Notes under the pieces: generated by a model | Told to the model about the DNA's origin: nothing | Databases searched by the model: none | What the model saw: the letters and a program-made list of their open reading frames with translations, nothing else | Made by a program: the position numbers and the translations under genes | Assembly (NCBI GenBank): GCA_964422065.1 | Contig: CAYQZW010000050.1 | Coordinates: 1-12,605, forward strand | Direction: 5' to 3' | DNA from: S141-55 sp964422065 | GTDB taxonomy: Bacteria; Hydrothermota; Hydrothermia; WGAB01 | Length of the DNA stretch: 12,605 nucleotides | In this document: positions 7,019 to 12,605 of the stretch, in pieces | Layout of the letters: every line of letters begins with the position of its first letter | Numbering within the stretch: position 1 is the stretch's first letter

Positions 7019-8089
7019 ATGGGTGGCGAACTGAAACTCCAAATCTTTGAAGACCCGCCGTGTTTCTTTGACCTCCAGAGACCCTGGCTCGACCTGCTCC
7101 GTACTCTGGAGGGCCATCCCTTTCTCACTCCACAGTGGATGGGCATCTCCTTCATGTACTTCTTCCGGGAAGGGGACCTCAGGCTCTATGCGCTCTACGA
7201 TGACGAAACGCTGGTCGGCCTCTTCCCCTTAGCGGTCCGTCCCTGGGACCAGGTGCTCCGAGCCACGACCACCGCTCCTTATCACGTTACGGACTACGTG
7301 GACATGATCGTCAGCCAGAAGTATCGCAAAGCCTTCATCGAACGGGTATTCCACGACCTGCGGGGCATCGCTTTAGACCGGCCTCTGGTCTTAGACCTTC
7401 CGGGCGTTCCCGGGACCTCTCCGACGCTCTGGGCCCTCCAGCAATTCGCCGAAGCCGAGGACATCCCCTTCCAGAGATTTGAACTCACGCGTGCCCCGGT
7501 CCTCCGACTGCCCAAGACCTTTGAGGCCTACCTGGTCAGCCTCAAATCCAAGGACCGCCACGAGATCCGGCGGAAGGTCTCCCGGGCCCATCGGATGGCA
7601 GAATTAGACATTGAAGTTCTGACCGACCCGCACCAGATTGCAGAGGCGATGGACGATTTCTTTACGTTGTTTTCCCTCTCCTGCGAGGAAAAACGCAAGT
7701 TCTTGAGCGCTGAGATTCAGGCATTTTTCAGGGAAGTGTTTCCCACCATGGCCCACCAGGGCTGGATCCGGCTCTACTTCCTCCAGGCCAATGGACACCG
7801 GGTCTCCACCTTCATGGTCTTTGATTTCGGCAATACCTATTACCTCTACAACTCGGGCTTTGATCCAGAATATGCCTCGCTTTCCCCAGGCATCGTCCTG
7901 CTCACCCGCATCATTGAAGATGCCATTGAGAACGGCAAAGCCTTTCTGGACTTCCTTCGCGGACAGGAGGCGTACAAGTATCGTATGGGTGCCAAAGATG
8001 TCATCGTCTACCGCGCCGTGTTAGGGAGCGTCGTCCCGAAGGATCCCAACCTGGAACCGGATATCCAATGCTCCGAATCCTTCACGTAA
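7019..8089 (+). CDS. GNAT-fold acyltransferase of the CelD/BcsL (FemAB-like) type
   Basis: 356 residues, soluble, with no signal peptide. The architecture fits the double-GNAT acetyltransferase family named after CelD/BcsL. An N-terminal half contains PFLTPQWM and LVGLFPLAV strands. A basic central segment LKSKDRHEIRRKVSRA follows. The C-terminal GNAT domain ends in LDFLRGQEAYKYRMGAKD (about residues 311-328), the family's typical closing motif. These enzymes are assumed to acylate sugars or polysaccharide precursors, or to transfer aminoacyl groups; the donor and acceptor cannot be read here. The gene overlaps the GT4 glycosyltransferase by 22 bp, so the two probably act on the same glycoconjugate in the cytoplasm, for example a capsule, O-antigen or anionic LPS component. 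ATG 7019 lacks a ribosome site, but no better start is visible: upstream in-frame codons offer none, and the next ATG (residue 41) would remove conserved sequence. Confidence 0.85.
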   Translation: MGGELKLQIFEDPPCFFDLQRPWLDLLRTLEGHPFLTPQWMGISFMYFFREGDLRLYALYDDETLVGLFPLAVRPWDQVLRATTTAPYHVTDYVDMIVSQKYRKAFIERVFHDLRGIALDRPLVLDLPGVPGTSPTLWALQQFAEAEDIPFQRFELTRAPVLRLPKTFEAYLVSLKSKDRHEIRRKVSRAHRMAELDIEVLTDPHQIAEAMDDFFTLFSLSCEEKRKFLSAEIQAFFREVFPTMAHQGWIRLYFLQANGHRVSTFMVFDFGNTYYLYNSGFDPEYASLSPGIVLLTRIIEDAIENGKAFLDFLRGQEAYKYRMGAKDVIVYRAVLGSVVPKDPNLEPDIQCSESFT

Positions 8090-9234
8090 GTTATCACACC
8101 AACCCCCTGGAGCAACCGGGGAGTGCCAAAGCGGGAGGGATGAACATTGCGCTCCACCATCTTTCCCGGGAGATGGCACGGATGGGCCATGAGGTCGCCG
8201 TGGTCTCCTCCACCCATGACCCCCAACCGGCAACCTGCGTGTGCGAAGGCTACGAGATCCATGTCTTCCCACGAACGGAATTTCAAGCGCGGTTCCAGGC
8301 GTTCCTTACAAACTTCCATCCCGACCTCCTCCACATCCATTACTGGGAATCCGGGGTCCAATGTTTGTCCTGGCTGGGGCAGTTCCCCATGGTGATGTCA
8401 TTCCACACCCTGGGCCGCGCCAAGGCCCAGGCCGGCGTCCCGTTGGACCCCACCCGAGACCAATACGAAGAACTCCTGGTGCACATGACCGACCTGATCA
8501 TTGCACTCTCTGCGTGCGAGCGGGAGGACTTGCTGACCCTTTACAAGGCAGAGCCGGAGCGGGTTCTCACCATTCATTACGGGGTGGATCTCACCCGTTT
8601 TCGTCCCCTGGAACCTGCAACATGTCGGGCACGGACGGGTTTAGCCGACCCTTATGTGTTGTTCGTCGGCCGATTGGTCCCGGAAAAGGGCCTCCACATC
8701 CTGCTCGAAGCCCTTGCCCATACCGTTCCCGCGCTACGTCTCGTTGTGGTCGGTGGAACCCCGCAGGAAATCCAACGGTTCCGGCTCCAGCATGAGGCAC
8801 GGCTTCGCCCCGTCAAACAACGCGTCCAATTCCTGGGGATGCAGCCTCCGGAACAGTTACCCTGGATCTACAACGGCGCCGTGGCGGTGGTCATCCCTTC
8901 GCTGTACGAATCGTTTGGACTTGTGGCTCTGGAGAGCATGGCCTGTGGTGTTCCGATCATTGCTTCCGATACCGGGGGACTCCGGGGGATCGTTCAGGAT
9001 GGCGTGACCGGACGGCTGTTCCCGCCCGGCGATGTCCACGCCCTGGCCGATGCGTTAAAAGAAATCTGGGAGTCCCCAACCCAACGGCTGGCGTGGTCCC
9101 GCGCGTCCCTTGAGCGTGTTCAGGAGTTCACCTGGGTGCGTTCTGCGCGCCAACATCTGAACGCCTATGAAAGGGTTCTCCGGGGTGACCTGCCCTGCCC
9201 TACCCCGCCCCAACCCTGTCAGGCGAGTCGGTAA
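8068..9234 (+). CDS. Glycosyltransferase family 4 (GT-B fold)
   Basis: 388 residues covering the whole GT4 fold. The N-terminal Rossmann domain opens with MLRILHVSYHTNP and has the acceptor-side loop with GGMN at residues 23-26, reminiscent of MshA and sucrose-phosphate-synthase-like enzymes. The C-terminal domain begins near YVLFVGRLVPEKGLHILLEAL and carries the E-x7-E nucleotide-sugar signature ESFGLVALE with glutamates at residues 281 and 289, followed by GVPIIASDTGGLRGIV and the DGVTGRLFPPGD motif. It should be a retaining glycosyltransferase that uses a nucleotide sugar; donor and acceptor are not predictable. The start overlaps the upstream acyltransferase by 22 bp and has only a weak ribosome site, so it is probably translationally coupled. 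The product is cytoplasmic or loosely membrane-associated. The resemblance to MshA is too general to claim mycothiol synthesis. Confidence 0.93.
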   Translation: MLRILHVSYHTNPLEQPGSAKAGGMNIALHHLSREMARMGHEVAVVSSTHDPQPATCVCEGYEIHVFPRTEFQARFQAFLTNFHPDLLHIHYWESGVQCLSWLGQFPMVMSFHTLGRAKAQAGVPLDPTRDQYEELLVHMTDLIIALSACEREDLLTLYKAEPERVLTIHYGVDLTRFRPLEPATCRARTGLADPYVLFVGRLVPEKGLHILLEALAHTVPALRLVVVGGTPQEIQRFRLQHEARLRPVKQRVQFLGMQPPEQLPWIYNGAVAVVIPSLYESFGLVALESMACGVPIIASDTGGLRGIVQDGVTGRLFPPGDVHALADALKEIWESPTQRLAWSRASLERVQEFTWVRSARQHLNAYERVLRGDLPCPTPPQPCQASR

Positions 9235-9241
9235 GGCCCGC

Positions 9242-10591
9242 TCACTTCCCCGCACCCAGTCCTTTCCGTTCCCGCCAGAAGTCCTCCAGGGCCAGATAGG
9301 CACGAACCTTCCAACTCAAAAGAAACCGAAACGGTTCCGGAGGCCAGGAGAGGCCTTTGCGATTGACAAACCAGAGATCCGTCAGCGCTGTTTTCCGATC
9401 TAAGGCGAGATCTGCCAGGATCCGACCATTGCTTGGCATCAAAGAGACCCCGTGTCCGATACAGCCCACGTTGTAAAGGATCCGTGGGTCATCTTTGAGG
9501 GCCCCCACGGCCGGGATCATGTCCAACGTGACGGAGAAGGGGCCACCCCATTGGTAGGCCATTCGGACCTCCTGAAGTTGGGGAAAAAGGGTTTTGAGAA
9601 AGGTTTCCAGATGTCGGAACACCTTGGGATCTTGGTCGTAATCCATGTTTTTGCCGAAGCCGATCCCCACCGGTCCTCCGCCCATCAAGAGCCGGCCATC
9701 CGGCGAGGGTCGGAAATAGTGGATCAGGTTTCGAGCGTCTTCAATCCCCATCCGTTTTGCCCATCCCACGGCTCGCCATTGCTCTTCCGAGAGCGGTTCC
9801 GTGGCCACCATGTAGGTCCACGCCGGGATCTGGCGACGCCGAACCCATGGGAAAAGATGGCTCCACGCATTGGTCGCAAAGATCACACGGTCCGCGGAAA
9901 CCGTCCCGTACGGCGTCTGGAGTTCTATCCGATGTCCTGATTTTTTCACGGAGAGCACGGGTGTGCGTTCATACACCCGGGCCCCCTGTTCCTTTGCGAT
10001 GCGTTTGAGTTCTCGTACGAGTTTGGCCGGATGGACCAGGGCACACCGCGGTTCCCACCATCCTCCAAGGAAGATCTCGGAATGGACCTCATCCTGGACC
10101 CGATCCCGATCCCACCACTCGACACCTTTCAAGCCAATGCGGTCCGCGAGGTCCAATTCCTTCTGGATGTGTCGGACATAACTCTCCGTGGTCGCGACCC
10201 GTAGGAAGCCCGACCGTTCATAATCACATTGCAACCCGTGTTCCCGGACCAATTGATCCAGGTATTCCACCGCATCCACCATGTAGGCATAGGCTTCCCG
10301 GGTCTTCTCTTCGCCATGCAACATGTGGGTCACACTGAGGGAGACGCCGAAGACGGTCATAGAGAATCCGCCGTTCCGGCCGCTCGCGCCATAGCCTACG
10401 ACCTGAGCCTCGAGAACAGCGACCTCCGCACCCGCGTCGAGTTTCTTGATGTGATAGGCAGTAGAATTGCCGGCAAACCCACCGCCAACGATCGCAATAT
10501 CCACCTTGAGATCCCCCTCCAGATGCGGCTCCTCGGTATACTCCGTGGTTGCAAGCCAGAACGACTTGCTGCGATAGTCCTCCAACGTCAT
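9242..10591 (-). CDS. FAD-dependent oxidoreductase of the DAO (D-amino-acid oxidase/glycine oxidase-like) family
   Basis: 449 residues. The N-terminus SFWLATTEYTEEP precedes a dinucleotide-binding fold VDIAIVGGGFAGNSTAYHI (GGGFAG at residues 36-41) whose second strand ends in the ribose-binding glutamate VLEA (E61). GYGASGRNGG at 66-75 is the usual second FAD contact in DAO enzymes. The C-terminal WGGPFSVTLDMIPAVGAL and GCIGHGVSLMPSNGRILADL segments complete the family pattern, and the protein ends with the FVNRKGLSWPPEP type of tail seen in PuuB/OrdL-like members. Members oxidise amines or amino acids such as gamma-glutamyl-putrescine, glycine derivatives or sarcosine; the substrate here is not determined. 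No signal peptide is seen. The start at 10591 is fixed by a strong ribosome site. It follows galT by 58 bp and may have its own promoter, so a metabolic link to the sugar genes is not established. Confidence 0.93.
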   Translation of the reverse strand: MTLEDYRSKSFWLATTEYTEEPHLEGDLKVDIAIVGGGFAGNSTAYHIKKLDAGAEVAVLEAQVVGYGASGRNGGFSMTVFGVSLSVTHMLHGEEKTREAYAYMVDAVEYLDQLVREHGLQCDYERSGFLRVATTESYVRHIQKELDLADRIGLKGVEWWDRDRVQDEVHSEIFLGGWWEPRCALVHPAKLVRELKRIAKEQGARVYERTPVLSVKKSGHRIELQTPYGTVSADRVIFATNAWSHLFPWVRRRQIPAWTYMVATEPLSEEQWRAVGWAKRMGIEDARNLIHYFRPSPDGRLLMGGGPVGIGFGKNMDYDQDPKVFRHLETFLKTLFPQLQEVRMAYQWGGPFSVTLDMIPAVGALKDDPRILYNVGCIGHGVSLMPSNGRILADLALDRKTALTDLWFVNRKGLSWPPEPFRFLLSWKVRAYLALEDFWRERKGLGAGK

Positions 10592-10596
10592 GGAAA

Positions 10597-10605
10597 CACC
10601 TCCTT
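10597..10605 (-). promoter_or_regulatory. Shine-Dalgarno site for the FAD oxidoreductase
   Basis: On the minus strand AAGGAGGTG lies five bases before the ATG at 10591, the same form and spacing as the site at 4728-4736. Confidence 0.8.
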
Positions 10606-10611
10606 CCAGGG

Positions 10612-10640
10612 CCTATACCCGCCCTGACCCACGCAGCCAA
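10612..10640 (-). promoter_or_regulatory. Possible weak promoter for the FAD oxidoreductase
   Basis: On the minus strand TTGGCT (10640-10635) and TATAGG (10617-10612) are separated by exactly 17 bp. Each matches the consensus at four of six bases. It sits between the galT stop and the ribosome site of the oxidoreductase and could allow separate expression. Hexamers this imperfect also occur by chance. Confidence 0.35.
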
Positions 10641-10649
10641 AAAAGAGTG

Positions 10650-11681
10650 TTAAATCTTGACTTCTCTCAGATACCGTGCTGCGTCTTCAGGAGGTGTGGG
10701 GTTGATGTGGAGCCCGGCTCCCCACTCAAAGCCTGCAATTTTGGTCATTCGGGGGATGATTTCAATATGCCAGTGGTAATCGTATTCGATGGTTTCCCAG
10801 TAGTGGCGGCGGGCCGGGCGGTGATGAGGGTTCGGCGCGGTGTGGAGGATCAGGTTGTACGGAGGGTCGTCTAAGGCCGCCTTGAGTCGCCGAAGGGTCT
10901 CCCCTAAGACCCGACCCAGAACCCGGAGATCCTCATCGTTGAGTTGCGTAAAGTCGTGAAGATGCCGTTTCGGCAAGATCCAGGTCTCAAACGGGAACGA
11001 TGAAGCAAAGGGCTCCCAAACCAGGTAGTCCGCATCCTCGGTAACCACCCGATCTTTGAGCAAGGTCTCCTGCTTGATCAAGTCACAGAAGATGCAGCGT
11101 TCTTTGAATTCAAAGTGTTGTTTTGCGCATTTCAGTTCCGAGACGACGACGGGTGGGATGATCGGGGTCGCAATCAACTGGCTATGGGGATGAGCCAGAG
11201 AAGCGCCCGCTTCAGCCCCATGGTTCCGGAAAAAGAGGATGTATCGGAACCGTTCGTCCTTCCGAAGATCAAGCATGCGCTCCCGGACTGCGATAAGGAC
11301 CGCCTGGAGTTCCTCTTCGGTCAAAGCGTCCATATGCCGGTCATGGTCTGGGGTTTCAATGATCACCTCATGCGCCCCAATGCCCGTGGTCACATCAAAA
11401 ATGCCGATCCCTTCTCGTTTGAGTTCTCCCTCAATTCGGAGGGCTGGATACTTGTTGGGCACGACGCGGACCTTCCAGCCTGGGGTGTCCGGCTCGCGTT
11501 CTACATCGGAAATCGCAAAGACTTCAGGTGGGGTCATCTTCTCATGTCCCATACAGAACGGACAGGTATTGGAGGGCTTGGGTTCCTGCCGCTTCCGAAT
11601 GTAGTCCTGGGGCCTCAAACTCCGTTCCGACGCAATCACAACCCAACGGGGACGAATGGGGTCATAACGCAATTCCGGCAT
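10650..11681 (-). CDS. galT: Galactose-1-phosphate uridylyltransferase
   Basis: 343 residues, the usual size. GalT exchanges UMP between UDP-glucose and galactose-1-phosphate in the Leloir pathway, through a uridylylated histidine. The active site HPHSQ is at residues 164-168, so His166 is the nucleophile; Ser replaces the Gly of the more familiar HPHGQ, a variant common in thermophile-type enzymes. Probable zinc ligands are Cys40 and Cys43 (CPFC) with His104 and His164. A second pair, CIFC at 196-199, may be a further metal site. The C-terminal half has PFETWILPKRH and HWHIEIIPR, and the end GFEWGAGLHINPTPPEDAA is highly typical. ATG 11681 is chosen because AAGGAGG lies nine bases upstream; an in-frame TTG at 11705 would translate the ribosome site itself into a spurious basic leader. 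The gene overlaps the GH57 gene by 20 bp, suggesting coupled translation and a role in alpha-glucan or sugar-phosphate recycling. Confidence 0.96.
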   Translation of the reverse strand: MPELRYDPIRPRWVVIASERSLRPQDYIRKRQEPKPSNTCPFCMGHEKMTPPEVFAISDVEREPDTPGWKVRVVPNKYPALRIEGELKREGIGIFDVTTGIGAHEVIIETPDHDRHMDALTEEELQAVLIAVRERMLDLRKDERFRYILFFRNHGAEAGASLAHPHSQLIATPIIPPVVVSELKCAKQHFEFKERCIFCDLIKQETLLKDRVVTEDADYLVWEPFASSFPFETWILPKRHLHDFTQLNDEDLRVLGRVLGETLRRLKAALDDPPYNLILHTAPNPHHRPARRHYWETIEYDYHWHIEIIPRMTKIAGFEWGAGLHINPTPPEDAARYLREVKI

Positions 11682-12605
11682 CTTGGGTCTCCTCCTTTGC
11701 TTCAATTTTCAAGACAATCTCACGTCTCCATAAGCCACCACGGACAGAGAACATGAGAAACAATGCATGTCCCTGGTAGATCAGATCTACCCCTTTTTCC
11801 GACTGGGAGACTGTATAAAACGGGAACACCATCACCCGATCGGCGGGTCCAAAGGATAAAGTCCAGACCATCCCCGATGCATCATGAAAAGCCAAATTGG
11901 GAACATCGTGGAGAATCACGCGTCGGTGAAAGGGGATCCGCTGGTTTTTGGCTTGAAGCCATCCCGAAGTTGCGGAGGGGAAAATCCAGTTCAACTCCAC
12001 GGCAAACACGGCGGAGCGAGGGAGATTCCCTTCCACTTCGTATCGGGCACGAAACGCGTTCTGAGAGGGAACATCAAAGATTTTGTGGATCCGGAAGGGT
12101 TGGTCTTGGACCTCGGTCCGGAGGGTGAACGCCAGACCGGACTCTGTCCAGGAAACCTCATACGGGGTGGTCCGAAGTGGGAGCAGATCGGGGGATCGGC
12201 CCTGATGGAGTGTTTTCAACGAAACCCGGCGAGGGAAGACGTGGTCAGCAAAAGAGACCCGTGGGGTGGAATCAAAGTAGAGTTCCCGGCGAGCCCTTTT
12301 CGGGATCCTTTTGCGGAACTCATGGATGGACGCCACGCCTCCTCCTGTGTCCGGTGTGCCTGACCGTTCTGGGGGCGCCTCCAGCCAGAGGTCGTGGTAG
12401 TGCTCGCGGTACCGGGTGAGGGTGTTTTGGAAGTTGTAAGCGCCAGGCCACCAAGAGAGTTCTTCAATTACACCCCCCTGTTCGTCAGCGATTACGGTCC
12501 AATGCGGTCCGAGCCAGCCGTATTCACGGGAACCGTCAAAGTCCAGGTCCACACCTTGAATCTTGGGTAGATTTTTGGATCGAGAGGCGTTCCCTTGCTC
12601 CCAGT
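11662..12605 (-). CDS. GH57-family alpha-amylase/4-alpha-glucanotransferase, C-terminal domain (5' part outside window)
   Basis: The last 313 codons of a gene that runs off the right edge; the frame stays open to 12605, so the GTG at 12552 is only an internal valine. What is seen is a beta-rich region typical of the C-terminal domain (DUF1926) attached to GH57 enzymes such as the Thermococcus 4-alpha-glucanotransferase. Recognisable segments are the VDLDFDGSREY strand, GGVIEELSWW, the NFQNTLTRYREHYHD motif, ASIHEFRKRIPK, and LYFDSTPRVSFADHVFP. The catalytic GH57 barrel and its glutamate nucleophile would lie upstream, outside the window, so the exact activity (amylase or glucanotransferase) cannot be settled. 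The enzyme would act on alpha-1,4-glucans such as glycogen or maltodextrin. No export signal can be assessed. The coding end overlaps the galT start by 20 bp, making this the upstream member of a minus-strand operon. Confidence 0.88.
   Translation of the reverse strand, partial: WEQGNASRSKNLPKIQGVDLDFDGSREYGWLGPHWTVIADEQGGVIEELSWWPGAYNFQNTLTRYREHYHDLWLEAPPERSGTPDTGGGVASIHEFRKRIPKRARRELYFDSTPRVSFADHVFPRRVSLKTLHQGRSPDLLPLRTTPYEVSWTESGLAFTLRTEVQDQPFRIHKIFDVPSQNAFRARYEVEGNLPRSAVFAVELNWIFPSATSGWLQAKNQRIPFHRRVILHDVPNLAFHDASGMVWTLSFGPADRVMVFPFYTVSQSEKGVDLIYQGHALFLMFSVRGGLWRREIVLKIEAKEETQDAGIAL
11691..11698 (-). promoter_or_regulatory. Shine-Dalgarno site for galT, inside the end of the GH57 gene
   Basis: On the minus strand AAAGGAGG lies nine bases upstream of ATG 11681 and within the last codons of the upstream gene. 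It decides between the ATG and the TTG at 11705 as the galT start. Confidence 0.75.

Noticed and set aside
8068..9234. Assignment of the GT4 enzyme as MshA (mycothiol synthesis)
   Set aside because: The GGMN loop and E-x7-E motif are shared across GT4; no other mycothiol gene is present, so only the family is called.
11682..11705. TTG at 11705 as galT start
   Set aside because: The extra residues KQRRRPK are a translation of the ribosome-binding site; ATG 11681 has the correct spacing.
12550..12552. GTG at 12552 as the start of a short stand-alone gene
   Set aside because: The frame continues open to the window edge with matching sequence (PKIQGVDLDFDG), and the region is a C-terminal domain of larger GH57 enzymes.

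Overview
The window looks like chromosomal DNA from a thermophilic or deep-branching, Gram-negative-type bacterium in or near the FCB/WOR-3-like candidate phyla. That placement is an inference. It rests on two secreted proteins with Por-type (type IX secretion) C-terminal sorting domains, a GH57-family alpha-glucan enzyme, a thermophile-like galactose-1-phosphate uridylyltransferase and strong AAGGAGG ribosome sites. No 16S gene or other decisive marker is present. I see no tRNA, rRNA, CRISPR array, insertion sequence or integrase.

Layout. Positions 1-2399 (+) hold the most unusual gene: one uninterrupted frame that joins the catalytic half of a Hanks-type Ser/Thr protein kinase to a complete set of superfamily 1A (UvrD/PcrA/Rep) helicase motifs. 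Its 5' end lies outside the window. After a 205-bp gap with a good promoter comes a tiny signal-peptide gene (2605-2745) that seems to be frameshifted in a run of eight C. Two large cell-surface proteins follow in the same direction. The first (2755-4722) is a seven-bladed FG-GAP propeller with an Ig-like domain and a sorting tail. The second (4742-6928) is a WD/LVIVD-like propeller with a sorting tail. The first is clearly richer in A+T, over its 5' part, than its neighbours.

A separate two-gene unit (7019-9234, +) encodes a CelD/FemAB-like acyltransferase and a GT4 glycosyltransferase, overlapping by 22 bp. It is probably an envelope or exopolysaccharide glycoconjugate module. Its promoter is so close to the first ATG that the message is probably leaderless.

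The last third is on the minus strand, transcribed right to left: the 3' part of a GH57 alpha-amylase/4-alpha-glucanotransferase (11662-12605, running off the right edge), galT (10650-11681, overlapping it by 20 bp) and a DAO-type FAD oxidoreductase (9242-10591). The first two fit alpha-glucan and sugar-nucleotide metabolism. The oxidoreductase may have its own weak promoter and need not share the pathway. The two transcription units converge with only 7 bp between stop codons.

The best candidate for an undescribed system is the kinase-helicase fusion. Both halves keep their catalytic signatures, and no internal start could make the helicase alone.
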